Positions 52,007 to 61,635 are shown, counted from the stretch's first letter. The stretch: 64,000 bases of DNA from Streptomyces sp. NBC_00237 (GCF_026342435.1 NZ_JAPEMT010000001.1:2846501-2910500), one strand, 5' to 3'. Program-made: numbers and translations. Notes: a model not told the origin generated them from the letters alone.

Positions 52007-52079
52007 GGGGTGGGGTGGGGCGGGGCGGGGGCGGTGCGGCCCGGTGGGCGGCCGGGGTCACTGCCCGGGGTCACTGCCC

Positions 52080-52158
52080 GGGGGCTCCGCCCCCGCTCCC
52101 CGGGGCTGCGGCCCACCCCGGGGGCTCCGCCCCCGGACCCCGGCCCGCCTTCGGCGGG
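52080..52158 (+). terminator. Stacked small hairpins after glnA4
   Basis: Two identical GGGGGC-TCC-GCCCCC hairpins (52080-52094, 52120-52134) and a CCCGCC-TTC-GGCGGG hairpin (52144-52158) follow the glnA4 stop codon. They probably act together as a terminator. The same GGGGC-TCC-GCCCC stem is found at 43327 and 59482. Confidence 0.6.
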
Positions 52159-52170
52159 TTCTGGCCCCTG

Positions 52171-52259
52171 CCCCGCCCCTTCACCTAGAGCGCTTGCCGC
52201 GCGGCTGTCCCGTTCCGTGCGGGTGCGTCGTGGCTGGGCGCGCAGTTCCCCGCGCCCCT
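52171..52259 (+). repeat. Dispersed intergenic element, copy C
   Basis: Near-identical to copy B (47283-47372): CCCCGCCCCTTCACCTAGAG, then CGCTTGCCGCGCGGCTGTC, ending GCGCAGTTCCCCGCGCCCCT. It lies in the 325-nt gap between glnA4 and the aldehyde dehydrogenase gene. Confidence 0.8.
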
Positions 52260-52331
52260 GGAGGCGTGCTTCGCAGCCTCCCCCTTCCGCCCACCCAGAG
52301 CCCCTGCCAAACCCCCGACAAGGACCGAACC

Positions 52332-53684
52332 GTGCGCATCCTCAACCCCGCCACCGGCCAAACCCTCACCACCGTCCCCGCCTCCACCGAGGCCGATGTC
52401 CACACCGCCGTCGCCCGTGCGACAGAGGCCCAGCGCGCATGGGCCGCCACGGCCCCCGCCGCCCGCGCCCACCACCTCCACCGCTTCGCCGCCACCGTCG
52501 ACGCCCACATCGAAGAGCTCGCCCGGCTCGAAGTCGCCGAAGCGGGCCACACCCTCGGCAACGCCCGCTGGGAAGCGGGCAACGTCCGCGACCTCCTCAC
52601 CTACTCCGCCGGTGGCGCCGAGCGGCTGAACGGCCGCCAGATCCCCACCCCCGGCGGCCTCGACGTCACGATCCACGAACCCCTCGGCGTCATCGGCGTG
52701 ATCGCCCCCTGGAACTTCCCCATGCCGATCGCCGCCTGGGCCACCGCCCCCGCCCTCGCCGCGGGCAACGCCGTCCTCCTCAAGCCCGCCGAGACCACCC
52801 CCCTCACGGCCCTCCGCCTCGCCGAACTCGCCCTGGAGTCCGGCCTCCCCGAGCACCTCTTCCAGGTCCTCCCCGGCGAGGGCGCCGTCGCGGGCAACGC
52901 CCTCGTCGAGCACCCCGGCGTCGCCAAGATCGTCTTCACCGGCTCCACCCGCGTCGGCAAGCAGATCATGGCCACGTGCGCCGACCAGGTGAAGCGCGTC
53001 ACCCTCGAACTCGGCGGCAAGAGCCCCAACATCGTCTTCGCCGACGCGGATCTGGAAGCCGCCGTCGCCGCCACCCCCATGTCGTTCCTCGACAACTCGG
53101 GGCAGGACTGCTGCGCCCGCACCCGCATCCTCGTGGAGCGCAGCGTCCACGACCGGTTCCTGGAGCTGCTGGCCCCCCTCATCGAGGGGGTCGTCGTCGG
53201 CGACCCCTCCGACGAGAAGACCCAGATGGGCCCGCTGATCTCGCAGGTCCAGGTCGACAGGGTCCGTGCGTACGTCCCCGACGACGCCCCCGGCATCCGG
53301 GGCAAGGCCCCCGACGGCCCCGGCTTCTGGTTCCCGCCGACCGTCCTCACCGGCCTCGCCCCCGACGCCCCCGCCGCCGTCGAGGAGATCTTCGGCCCCG
53401 TCGCCGTCGTCCTCCCCTTCGACGACGAGGCCGACGCGATCCGGCTCGCCAACGCCACCGAGTACGGGCTCTCCGGCTCGATCTGGACCCGCGACGTCGG
53501 CCGCGCCCTGCGCGTCTCGCAGGCCGTACGGGCGGGCAACCTGTCCGTCAACTCCCACAGCAGCGTCCGCTACTGGACGCCCTTCGGCGGCTACCGCCAG
53601 TCGGGACTGGGCCGCGAGCTCGGCCCCGACGCCCTGACCGCTTTCACCGAGACCAAGAACATCTTCATCAGCACGGAGGCGTGA
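52332..53684 (+). CDS. NAD(P)-dependent aldehyde dehydrogenase
   Basis: A 450-residue ALDH. It has the cofactor loop PWNFPMPIAAWATAPALAAGN, general base Glu in LELGGKSPNIVF and the nucleophile in NSGQDCCARTRI. In the pathway it would oxidise the gamma-glutamyl aldehyde to the acid before hydrolysis by the PuuD-like enzyme. It is slightly shorter than typical 480-500-residue members, mainly at a trimmed N-terminus. GTG 52332 starts VRILNPATGQ, the normal family beginning. The SDR gene follows after 5 nt. Confidence 0.94.
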   Translation: MRILNPATGQTLTTVPASTEADVHTAVARATEAQRAWAATAPAARAHHLHRFAATVDAHIEELARLEVAEAGHTLGNARWEAGNVRDLLTYSAGGAERLNGRQIPTPGGLDVTIHEPLGVIGVIAPWNFPMPIAAWATAPALAAGNAVLLKPAETTPLTALRLAELALESGLPEHLFQVLPGEGAVAGNALVEHPGVAKIVFTGSTRVGKQIMATCADQVKRVTLELGGKSPNIVFADADLEAAVAATPMSFLDNSGQDCCARTRILVERSVHDRFLELLAPLIEGVVVGDPSDEKTQMGPLISQVQVDRVRAYVPDDAPGIRGKAPDGPGFWFPPTVLTGLAPDAPAAVEEIFGPVAVVLPFDDEADAIRLANATEYGLSGSIWTRDVGRALRVSQAVRAGNLSVNSHSSVRYWTPFGGYRQSGLGRELGPDALTAFTETKNIFISTEA

Positions 53685-53689
53685 ACCAC

Positions 53690-54484
53690 ATGACCACCTC
53701 AGGAACCGAAGAGATCGTCTGCCGTCGCCTCGTCGGCCGCACCGCCGTCATCACCGGCGCCGGCAGCGGCATCGGCCTCGCCACCGCCCAGCGCCTCGCC
53801 TCCGAAGGGGCGAACGTCGTCTGCGGCGACATCGACGAGACCGCGGGCAAGGCCGCCGCCGCAGCCGTCGGCGGCACCTTCGTCAAGGTCGACGTCACCG
53901 ACGCCGAACAGGTCGACGCCCTCTTCAAGACCGCTTACGACACATACGGAAGCGTCGACATCGCCTTCAACAACGCGGGCATCTCGCCGCCCGACGACGA
54001 CTCCATCCTCACCACGGGCCTGGAGGCGTGGAAGCGGGTCCAGGACGTCAACCTCACCTCCGTCTACCTGTGCTGCAAGGCCGCGCTGCCCTACATGCAG
54101 CGCCAGGGCCGAGGCTCGATCATCAACACCGCTTCGTTCGTCGCGATCATGGGGGCCGCCACCTCCCAGATCTCGTACACCGCCTCCAAGGGCGGCGTCC
54201 TGGCGATGTCCCGCGAGCTGGGCGTGCAGTTCGCCCGCGAGGGCATCCGCGTCAACGCGCTGTGCCCCGGGCCCGTCAACACCCCGCTCCTCCAGGAGCT
54301 GTTCGCCTCCGACCCGGAGCGGGCCGCCCGCCGCCTCGTGCACATCCCGCTCGGCCGGTTCGCCGAGGCGAAGGAGATCGCGGCAGCCGTCGCCTTCCTC
54401 GCCAGCGACGACTCGTCCTTCGTCAACGCGACGGACTTCCTGGTCGACGGAGGCATCTCGGGCGCGTACGTCACCCCGCTCTAG
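53690..54484 (+). CDS. Short-chain dehydrogenase/reductase
   Basis: A 264-residue classical SDR: TGAGSGIG cofactor motif (about residues 23-30), NNAG, Ser in NTASF and catalytic YTASK. It is translationally close to the aldehyde dehydrogenase and probably oxidises the hydroxyl of gamma-glutamylethanolamide to the aldehyde used by it. This is inferred from neighbourhood. Confidence 0.93.
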   Translation: MTTSGTEEIVCRRLVGRTAVITGAGSGIGLATAQRLASEGANVVCGDIDETAGKAAAAAVGGTFVKVDVTDAEQVDALFKTAYDTYGSVDIAFNNAGISPPDDDSILTTGLEAWKRVQDVNLTSVYLCCKAALPYMQRQGRGSIINTASFVAIMGAATSQISYTASKGGVLAMSRELGVQFAREGIRVNALCPGPVNTPLLQELFASDPERAARRLVHIPLGRFAEAKEIAAAVAFLASDDSSFVNATDFLVDGGISGAYVTPL

Positions 54485-54620
54485 GCCCGGTCGCGGGCAG
54501 GACCGAGGGCAGGCCCGCGGGCAGGGCCACGGCCAGGGCCCCGGGCACCGTGCGGCAGGAGGTCCCGGGACAACCGGGACGGCCCGCCGCACAGCCCCCG
54601 GCCCCGTCCGGCCCGCCGTC

Positions 54621-54626
54621 TAAGGT
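54621..54626 (+). promoter_or_regulatory. -10 element of a likely leaderless gene
   Basis: TAAGGT lies 7 nt before the ATG at 54634, a spacing that puts the transcription start at the start codon. There is no Shine-Dalgarno. Confidence 0.4.
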
Positions 54627-54633
54627 GTGCCGC

Positions 54634-55611
54634 ATGAGCATGACGACCCCGCCCGGCTGGTACCAGGACCCCAGCGCTCCCACCCAGGAGCGCTGGTGGG
54701 ACGGCCAAGCCTGGAGCGCGCACACCCGGCCCCCCGGCCAGCCGCAGCAGCCCCCGGCACAGCCGCCGCAGACGCCGCAGTACGGCTACCCCCAGCAGCC
54801 CCAGGGGTACGGATTCCCGCCCGCCCAGCCCCAGTTCAACGCCCCGCCGCCCCCCGCCGCGCCCCCGGCCCCCGGTGGCAGCGGCGGCGGGCTCAGCAAG
54901 GGCGGGCTCATCGCGGTGATCACCGCCGGAGTCGTCCTGGTCGCCGCGATCGTCACCGGCGTCGTCGTCCTCGGCGGCGAGGACGACGAACCCAAGTCCC
55001 CGCCGGTCGCCCGGACCACCCAGCCCGTCCTCCCCGGCGGCGGCGACGTCGCGACCCCGCCGCCCGCCACCACCGCCCCCTCGGGGGACGCAGGCGTCCT
55101 CTCCGACAAGCTCAACGGCATCACGCTGCCCCTCCTCAGCGGCTGGGAGATCCCCGAGTTCGGCGGCGACCGCGAAGCCGCGAGCATGCAGATGAAGGAG
55201 TCGTACGACTGCCCGTCCGGCGGCGGCTTCTGCTACCACGGCACGGTCAGCTCGCGCACCGCCCCGGCCGACCAGACCACTCCCGAGGCCGTGGCGAAGG
55301 CGGACATCCCCAAGGCCACCGAGCTCGCCTACGGCAAGGACTTCCTGGACCGCGAGAAGCACGACGGCGTCAAGTCCCACCAGGTGGTCAAGGCCGAGGC
55401 GGTCACCGTCGCGGGCAAGCAGGGCTACCTGGTCCGCTGGAAGGTCGTCACGGGGAAGGGCCCCGGCGGGTACGTCCAGTCGCTGGCCTTCCCCAGCAGC
55501 ATGGGCCCCTCCTCGATCGTCCTCGTCCGGTTCGCCTTCGACGCGGGCCCCGAAGGACCGCCCGTCGACGGCATGGACACGATCACCCAGGGCATCCGCA
55601 CCACCAACTGA
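54634..55611 (+). CDS. DUF2510 membrane protein with extracellular domain
   Basis: A 325-residue protein. The N-terminus has a DUF2510 module (PPGWYQDPSAPTQERWWDGQAWSAHTRP, residues 6-33), then a Pro/Gln/Tyr-rich linker, one transmembrane helix (about 95-115, LIAVITAGVVLVAAIVTGVVVLGG) and an extracytoplasmic domain (~165-325) with one Cys pair (CPSGGGFC). Proteins of this layout are common in actinobacteria and of unknown function. It converges with the aldolase-like gene. Confidence 0.86.
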   Translation: MSMTTPPGWYQDPSAPTQERWWDGQAWSAHTRPPGQPQQPPAQPPQTPQYGYPQQPQGYGFPPAQPQFNAPPPPAAPPAPGGSGGGLSKGGLIAVITAGVVLVAAIVTGVVVLGGEDDEPKSPPVARTTQPVLPGGGDVATPPPATTAPSGDAGVLSDKLNGITLPLLSGWEIPEFGGDREAASMQMKESYDCPSGGGFCYHGTVSSRTAPADQTTPEAVAKADIPKATELAYGKDFLDREKHDGVKSHQVVKAEAVTVAGKQGYLVRWKVVTGKGPGGYVQSLAFPSSMGPSSIVLVRFAFDAGPEGPPVDGMDTITQGIRTTN

Positions 55612-55618
55612 GCCGGGG

Positions 55619-56857
55619 CTACAGGAAGGTGTGCCCCTCACCCCGGTACGTCGGCGCGGTGCCCGTCACCCGGTCGCCCTCGACGAGCTGCAAGGTCGCG
55701 AACCGCTCGCACAGTTCGCCCGCCTTGGCGTGCCGGAACCACACCTTGTCGCCGATCAGCAGATCGTCCGCAGCAGCCCCCCGCAGCGGCGTCTGCACCT
55801 CGCCCGCCCCCTCCTGCGCGTCGTACCGCAAGCCCTCCGGCAGGTACGGCACGGGGGAGCGGTCGGGCCCGGCGACGCCCGACGCGGGATACCCGCCGCC
55901 GAGCACCGTCACGACCCCCATGCCCGGACGCCGTACCACCGGCATCGCGAACAGCGCCGCCGGACGCCCGCTGAACGACCGGTAGTTGTCGAACAGCCGG
56001 GGCACGTACAGCCCCGACCCGGCGGCCACCTCCGTCACACAGTCCTCCGCGACCGTGCTCTCCACACTCCCGGTCCCGCCGCCGTTCACGAACTCCAGGT
56101 CCGGTACGACGCCCCGCACGGCCCGCACCACGGCCGCCCGCCGCACCGCCAGCTCCCGGCGCGCCGCACCCTGCATCATCCGCACCATCCGCGAACGCAC
56201 CGGCCGGCCCGCGATCCGGTCGCCGACCCCGGCCACATGCCCCTCGTACGCCATGATCCCGACCAGCCGGAACCCCGGCCGCCGGTCGATCGACCGCGCC
56301 AGCCCGGCCAGCTGCCCCGGCTCCCTGAGCGGCGACCGCAACGCCCCTATCCGCACCTTCCCGCCGAGCATCCGCAGCGAGGTGTCCAGCTCCAGACAGA
56401 CCCGGATCTCCTCCGTCCCGCCGTCCCGCGCCCGCTCGATCAGCTCCAGCTGCGCGACGTCGTCCACCATCACGGTCACCGCCGCCGCCAGCTTCGGATC
56501 GGCCGCCAGCTCCGCGTACCCCGCCCGGTCGGCCGACGGATACGCCAGCAGTACGTCCTCGAACCCGTACCTGGCCAGCCACAGCGACTCGGCCAGCGTG
56601 TACGACATCACGCCCTCGAACCCCTCCCGCGCCAGCACCCGTTCCAGCAGCGCCCGGCACCGCACCGACTTGCTCGCCACCCGCACGGGCTTGCCGCCCG
56701 CCCGCCGTACGAGATCGGCCGCGTTGTCGTCGAACGCCTCCAGGTCGACCACGGCGAGCGGACCGTCCAGATGCGCGGTCGCCCGGTCGTAGCGGGCACG
56801 GTCGGCGGCCCGGGGGGCCGGACGGGAAGCCTGGGTGTCAGCAGCACGGGGATTCAT
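55619..56857 (-). CDS. PLP-dependent amino acid aldolase/deaminase (alanine racemase fold)
   Basis: A 412-residue protein of the alanine-racemase/D-threonine-aldolase fold type III family. The PLP lysine is in VRVASKSVRCRALLERVL (about residue 62), and VNGGGTGSV binds the phosphate. The C-terminal beta domain includes DKVWFRHAKAGELCERF. It may act on D-threonine or a related D-hydroxy amino acid. ATG 56857 begins MNPRAADTQ. It stands alone between a convergent DUF2510 gene and a divergent membrane-protein gene. Confidence 0.88.
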   Translation of the reverse strand: MNPRAADTQASRPAPRAADRARYDRATAHLDGPLAVVDLEAFDDNAADLVRRAGGKPVRVASKSVRCRALLERVLAREGFEGVMSYTLAESLWLARYGFEDVLLAYPSADRAGYAELAADPKLAAAVTVMVDDVAQLELIERARDGGTEEIRVCLELDTSLRMLGGKVRIGALRSPLREPGQLAGLARSIDRRPGFRLVGIMAYEGHVAGVGDRIAGRPVRSRMVRMMQGAARRELAVRRAAVVRAVRGVVPDLEFVNGGGTGSVESTVAEDCVTEVAAGSGLYVPRLFDNYRSFSGRPAALFAMPVVRRPGMGVVTVLGGGYPASGVAGPDRSPVPYLPEGLRYDAQEGAGEVQTPLRGAAADDLLIGDKVWFRHAKAGELCERFATLQLVEGDRVTGTAPTYRGEGHTFL

Positions 56858-57110
56858 GGGCGCAGCTTGCCAGAGTCGATTACCGCCCGGTAGGGCCTGT
56901 TCGACCGATCCTGCGGGACACGCTCGCCGCCCGCCCTCGCGAACAGGTCCCGCAGGGACGTTCCGGTCAGATCCGCCCCACGCCGCGCATCGGTTCCCGT
57001 CCGGGCGCGGCCAACCCGTAGAGTGACGGAAATCCGCTGGAAGCCCCGGGTGCCGGGGCTGCGGCGGGGCACGAGCCGGGAGTACGAGAAGAGACGGACC
57101 TGGGGGCCGG

Positions 57111-58238
57111 ATGACCACCGAACCACACCGCCCCCACATCCCGCCCCGGCCCTCCTTCTCCCCGTCACCGCACCCCGCACCCGGCAGCTCCGCCGCCACC
57201 CCGACGTCCGTCGAAGGCGACTCCCGCCCACCGGCACCGGTACGGGCACCCGTGCCCGCGTCCGTGTCCGCGTCGGGCGGCGGAGAGCCGGAGCGGGAGT
57301 TCCCGCAGGCGGTCGCCCCGGGGGCCTCGCGCGGCCCCGCCCGGCGCGGTGTCGGAGCCGTCGACCTGACGCCCCGTACCGACGGCGCCGAGCCGATCGT
57401 CTTCGCGCCGCCGCAGCACTGGGCCCGCGACGACGAGGAGACCCCCGCCGAGCGCACCACCCGGCTGCGGCCCGTCGGGGCCCGGAGTCCCGCCCGTATC
57501 GCGGCGGTCGCCGCCTGCGTGGTGCTCGGCGCCGGACTTCTCGGCGGGGCCGTCGCCGGGAGCCTGCTCGCCTCCGACGAACCCGGCGAGGCCACGCCCG
57601 AGAGCCGCTTCCAGGACGCCCGCGCCGCCTGGCACAGCCTCCCCGTCGACACCCTCTTCCCCCGCTCGCTCAAGGGCCGGGGCGCGGGACCCGGCGGCGC
57701 GGACCGCGAGTGGACCCGGGTGGCGGTCGCCCCCGACGGCACCTGCGCGAACGCCCTCGACCCGCTCCTCGTGAAGGCGCTCGGGCCCGTCGGCTGCTCC
57801 CGACTCGTGCGCGCCACCTACACCGACGCCACCACCAGCAGCGTCACCACCGTCGGCATGGTCTTCACCCAGGCCGACCGGGCGGCGACCGACACCCTGC
57901 GCACCCGCTTCACCCGCGAAAAGCTCGCGGAGCGCGCCGACTTGATGCCGCGTGCGTTCCCGGTGCCCGGCACCGTCGCCGCCGGATTCGGCGACGCCCA
58001 GCGGGCCAGCTGGACGGTCCGCGTACTGAAGGACGTACCGGCGGTGGTGTACGCGGTGTCCGGCTTCGCCGACGGACGCACCGTCACCGACCCCCAGCCC
58101 GCCCCCGCCGCGACGGCCGACGGCGCGACGACCGCCCCCGCCGAGTCCGGCCTCGGCCACGAGGCCCAGGGCATCGCCGACCGGGTCGAACGCGGCCTGC
58201 GCACGACCGTCAAGAAGCCCACGGAGACTCCTGGATGA
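57111..58238 (+). CDS. Membrane protein with disordered N-terminus, partner of a mycosin
   Basis: A 375-residue protein. Residues 1-~125 are Pro/Ala/Ser-rich and cytoplasmic; one transmembrane helix (ARIAAVAACVVLGAGLLGGAVAGSLLA, about 127-153) precedes an extracytoplasmic domain of about 200 residues with a Cys pair (GTCANAL and VGCSRL). The stop overlaps the mycosin start (ATGA), so the two are made together. I do not recognise a family. It may anchor or regulate the protease. Confidence 0.85.
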   Translation: MTTEPHRPHIPPRPSFSPSPHPAPGSSAATPTSVEGDSRPPAPVRAPVPASVSASGGGEPEREFPQAVAPGASRGPARRGVGAVDLTPRTDGAEPIVFAPPQHWARDDEETPAERTTRLRPVGARSPARIAAVAACVVLGAGLLGGAVAGSLLASDEPGEATPESRFQDARAAWHSLPVDTLFPRSLKGRGAGPGGADREWTRVAVAPDGTCANALDPLLVKALGPVGCSRLVRATYTDATTSSVTTVGMVFTQADRAATDTLRTRFTREKLAERADLMPRAFPVPGTVAAGFGDAQRASWTVRVLKDVPAVVYAVSGFADGRTVTDPQPAPAATADGATTAPAESGLGHEAQGIADRVERGLRTTVKKPTETPG

Positions 58239-59452
58239 CCCGGAAGCCCCGGATGCCCCGCCGCCCCGCCACCGCCTGCGCGCTCGGTGCCGCCGCCCTG
58301 CTGGTCGCGCTGCCCTCGGCCCCCGCGTACGCGGACACCATCCGCGACAAGCAGTGGGGCCTGGCGGCGATGCACACGCAGGAGGCATGGCGCACGACCA
58401 AGGGCCGGGGCGTGACGGTCGCCGTCCTCGACACGGGCGTCGACGACCGCCACCCCGACCTGGCGGGGAACGTCCTTCCAGGACACGACCTCGTCGGCTT
58501 CGGCGCGAAGAGCGGCGACCGCTCCTGGGCCCGGCACGGCACCGCGATGGCGTCCATCATCGCGGGCCACGGACACGGCCCCGGCCGGGGCGAGGGAGTG
58601 CTCGGCATCGCCCCCGAGGCGAAGATCCTGCCCGTACGGGTCATCCTCGAAGGCACCGACCCGGCCCGGGACAAGGCCCGCGAGTCCCGGGGCAACGCCC
58701 TTGCCAAGGGCATCCGTTGGGCCGTCGACCAGGGCGCGGACGTCATCAACCTCTCCCTCGGCGACGACAGCGAGTCCGCGCACCCGGAGGCGGCGGAGGA
58801 CGCGGCCGTCCAGTACGCCCTGAAGAAGGGCGCGGTGGTCGTCGCCTCCGCCGGGAACGGCGGCGAGAAGGGCGACCACATCTCCTACCCCGCCGCCTAC
58901 CCCGGCGTCATCGCCGTCACGGCGGTCAACTCCGTGGGCACCCACGCCTCCTTCTCCACCCGCCGCTGGTACGCGACGGTGGCCGCGCCCGGCGTCGACG
59001 TCGTGATCGCCGATCCCGACCGCAGCTACTACGAGGGCTGGGGTACGAGCGCCGCCTCCGCCTTCGTGTCCGGGGCGGTCGCCCTGGTCCGGGCCGCCCA
59101 CCCCGACCTCCCCCCGGCGGAGATCAAACGCCTCCTCGCCCGCACCGCCCGGGACGCTCCCTCCGGCGGCCGCGACGACTCCCGGGGCCACGGAATCGTG
59201 GACCCCGCGGCGGCCATCGCGGCGGCGGGCCGGGGCCGCGACGCCATCCGCTCCGCCGCCGAGGGCCCCGCCCCCCGCTACTTCGGCCCCGGCCCCACCC
59301 CTGCCACTCCGGACCCGGCGGGCCCGGAAGCCTGGGCCCTCGCCGCGGGCGGGGCGGGGGTCGCGCTGCTGGGCGCGGGCCTCATCCTGTGGCGCGGCAC
59401 CCCGGTACGCCCGCGGCGGGCACTCCAGCCCGCCCCTTCGCCTCAACCCTGA
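58235..59452 (+). CDS. mycP: Mycosin-type S8 subtilisin-like protease
   Basis: A 405-residue membrane-bound serine protease. A signal peptide (ending about APAYA, residues 1-32) is followed by the subtilase domain with the catalytic triad in VAVLDTGVDD (Asp), ARHGTAMASIIAG (His) and GTSAASAFVSGA (Ser), then a Pro-rich linker and a C-terminal transmembrane helix (AWALAAGGAGVALLGAGLILW). This is the layout of mycosins, which process type VII secretion substrates. No ESX core gene is in the window. Confidence 0.93.
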   Translation: MTRKPRMPRRPATACALGAAALLVALPSAPAYADTIRDKQWGLAAMHTQEAWRTTKGRGVTVAVLDTGVDDRHPDLAGNVLPGHDLVGFGAKSGDRSWARHGTAMASIIAGHGHGPGRGEGVLGIAPEAKILPVRVILEGTDPARDKARESRGNALAKGIRWAVDQGADVINLSLGDDSESAHPEAAEDAAVQYALKKGAVVVASAGNGGEKGDHISYPAAYPGVIAVTAVNSVGTHASFSTRRWYATVAAPGVDVVIADPDRSYYEGWGTSAASAFVSGAVALVRAAHPDLPPAEIKRLLARTARDAPSGGRDDSRGHGIVDPAAAIAAAGRGRDAIRSAAEGPAPRYFGPGPTPATPDPAGPEAWALAAGGAGVALLGAGLILWRGTPVRPRRALQPAPSPQP

Positions 59453-59481
59453 CGGGGCTTGGTCGGGCCGACGTCACTAAC

Positions 59482-59496
59482 GGGGGCTCCGCCCCC
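59482..59496 (+). terminator. Small hairpin after the mycosin gene
   Basis: GGGGGC-TCC-GCCCCC, identical to the stems at 52080 and 52120, in the 155-nt gap before the SseB-domain gene. Confidence 0.5.
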
Positions 59497-59607
59497 GCAC
59501 TCCCGCACCCCCGTGCCTCAAACGCCGATGGGAACGCCGGTGAGCCTGAAACGTCCCCACCGCCCCACGCAGCGGAACCACCACCCCCACCGACTACCCT
59601 CAACCGG

Positions 59608-60348
59608 GTGCAGCTCAAGAACATCCCGGACCCCGGCTTCTCCGAAGACGACGGCACCGCCCACCCCGCCCTCACCTCCGCCCTCTCCGCCTGGGCGAAG
59701 GGCCCGCAGGACGCGCAGACCCATCAGCGCGTCATCGACGCCCTCCCCGAGGCCCGCCTCCTGGTCCCCGTCGTCGCCGTGCTCGGCGAGGTCGAAACCG
59801 ACCCGGAGACCGGCCTCCAGCGCGAGAAGACCAGTGACATGGCCGTGCCGACCCTCCGCGCGGGGGACCGCAAGGCCCTCCCGGCCTTCACGTCCACCGA
59901 GGCCCTCGCCCTCTGGGACCCCGCCGCCCGCCCCGTCGCCGTCCCCCTGCACCAGGCCCTCCAGGCCGCCGCCCACGAGCAGGCCGACACCGTCGTCCTC
60001 GACCTCGCGGGCCCCGTTCCCTTCCAGCTGACGGGGCCCTCCCTGCGCGCCCTCGCCGAGGGCCGCACCAGCATCCGGCCCCTCGACGACCCGGCCGTCG
60101 TCGAAGCGGTCCGCGCACTCGTCACCGCCGAGCCCGCCGTGCTCCGCGCGCACCTCGGCCCCGGCGAGGCCGACGGTACCCTCGCCCTGGTCCTCGCCCC
60201 GGACGCCGCCCCCGCCGACGCCGCCCGCCGCATCGCGAACGCCCTCGCCTCCGACGACGTCCTGCGCGCCCGCCTCGTACAGGGACTGGACCTGGCGCTG
60301 CTCCCGCCCGGCAGCACACCCCCGGGAGAGCCGCTCCTCTCCCGCTGA
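59608..60348 (+). CDS. SseB-domain protein
   Basis: A 246-residue soluble protein with an SseB N-terminal-type domain (PF07179), seen in LLVPVVAVLG, TSDMAVPTLRAGDRKALPAFTSTEALALWDP and ADTVVLDLAGPVPFQL. Two such proteins often sit near the translation/infC region of actinobacteria. Function is unknown. GTG 59608 is preceded at about 10 nt by TACCCT, a possible -10 of a leaderless message. Confidence 0.85.
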   Translation: MQLKNIPDPGFSEDDGTAHPALTSALSAWAKGPQDAQTHQRVIDALPEARLLVPVVAVLGEVETDPETGLQREKTSDMAVPTLRAGDRKALPAFTSTEALALWDPAARPVAVPLHQALQAAAHEQADTVVLDLAGPVPFQLTGPSLRALAEGRTSIRPLDDPAVVEAVRALVTAEPAVLRAHLGPGEADGTLALVLAPDAAPADAARRIANALASDDVLRARLVQGLDLALLPPGSTPPGEPLLSR

Positions 60349-60431
60349 TCCCGCTGATCCCGCTGAACAGGCGGGGCAGCGCCCACCGGCAGACAATGCG
60401 AAGACAGTCTTCGATCTTCGCGAGGTGTGTC

Positions 60432-61169
60432 ATGGACAGACGGACACTGGTCTCCGAATTCCTCGGGACACTGCTTCTGGTCTTCTTCGCCGTCGGCTCG
60501 GCCGTCCTGGCGGGCGCCTACATCGGGACCCTCGGCATCGCGCTGGCCTTCGGCTTCACGCTGCTCGCCCTGGCGTACGCGCTCGGCCCGATCTCCGGCT
60601 GCCACGTCAATCCGGCGGTCACGCTCGGCATGCTGACGGCCGGGCGGATCAACGCCCGTACGGCGATGGGCTACTGGGCCGCCCAGCTCCTCGGCGGCAT
60701 CGCCGGAGCGGCGCTCCTCTTCCTGCTCGCCAAGCAGGTCCCGGGTCTCAAGACCAGCGGGGCCTTCGGATCGAACGGGTTCGCCGACCGGTCGGCCGTG
60801 AACCTCACCATGGGCGGTGCGTTCCTCGCCGAGGTGGTGCTGACGTTCCTGCTGGTGTTCGTGGTGCTCGCGGTCACGCACAAGGTGGCCGTCCTCGGCT
60901 TCGACGGGCTGCCGATCGGCCTCGCCCTCGCCGTCATCCACCTGGTCGGGATCCCGCTCACGGGTACGTCCGTGAACCCGGCCCGCAGCCTCGGCCCGGC
61001 CCTCTTCGCCGGGGGCGCGGCGCTCTCCCAGCTGTGGCTGTTCCTCGTTGCCCCGCTGGTCGGCGGGGTGCTCGCGGCGCTCGTGCACCGGCTGACGCAC
61101 CCCGCCAACAGTGACCGCGTCCACGCGGACGCGACGGCCGCGGAGCGGAGGAACCCCGTTGTCACCTGA
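60432..61169 (+). CDS. Aquaporin (MIP family)
   Basis: A 245-residue channel with six spans and two half-helices carrying NPA motifs: HVNPAVTLG (about residue 60) and SVNPARSLGP (about 175-180). The Arg after the second NPA is present. The narrow-filter residues look like a water channel (AqpZ type) rather than a glycerol facilitator. ATG 60432 follows GAGGTG. It converges with the DUF1844 gene. Confidence 0.93.
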   Translation: MDRRTLVSEFLGTLLLVFFAVGSAVLAGAYIGTLGIALAFGFTLLALAYALGPISGCHVNPAVTLGMLTAGRINARTAMGYWAAQLLGGIAGAALLFLLAKQVPGLKTSGAFGSNGFADRSAVNLTMGGAFLAEVVLTFLLVFVVLAVTHKVAVLGFDGLPIGLALAVIHLVGIPLTGTSVNPARSLGPALFAGGAALSQLWLFLVAPLVGGVLAALVHRLTHPANSDRVHADATAAERRNPVVT

Positions 61170-61209
61170 CGGCGCGAGGACGTGACGCCTCAGCCGTAGA
61201 CGTGACGGC

Positions 61210-61587
61210 TCAGCCGTAGACGGGGCCCGTGTACTTCTCGCCCGGACCCTGGCCCGGCTCGTCCGGTACGACGGAGGCTTCGCGGAAGGCGAGCTGGAGG
61301 GACTTCAGACCGTCCCGCAGCGGAGCCGCGTGGAACGAGCTGATCTCCGTGGCGCTGGCCGTGATCAGACCGGCCAGCGCCTGGATCAGCTTGCGGGCCT
61401 CGTCCAGGTCCTTCTGCTCCTCGCCGTTCTCGGCGAGACCGAGGTTCACCGCGGCGGCGCTCATCAGGTGCACGGCGACCGTGGTGATCACCTCGACGGC
61501 GGGAACGTCCGCGATGTCGCGGGTGATGTCATCGAAGCCGGGGCTGCTGTCTTCGGTGGTGCCGGTGGTGCTGGTCGCGTCGTTCAT
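61210..61587 (-). CDS. DUF1844-family protein
   Basis: A 125-residue soluble protein with the DUF1844 core (about residues 25-100: VPAVEVITTVAVHLMSAAAVNLGL and DEARKLIQALAGLI), acidic ends and no membrane segment. It is found next to infC in many actinobacteria, but its function is unknown. It is transcribed away from infC, so the two share the upstream region. Confidence 0.9.
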   Translation of the reverse strand: MNDATSTTGTTEDSSPGFDDITRDIADVPAVEVITTVAVHLMSAAAVNLGLAENGEEQKDLDEARKLIQALAGLITASATEISSFHAAPLRDGLKSLQLAFREASVVPDEPGQGPGEKYTGPVYG

Positions 61588-61635
61588 GCCGTCAACGATA
61601 GGTCCCGGCGTACGGGCCTCCGCACACCGGACCGG

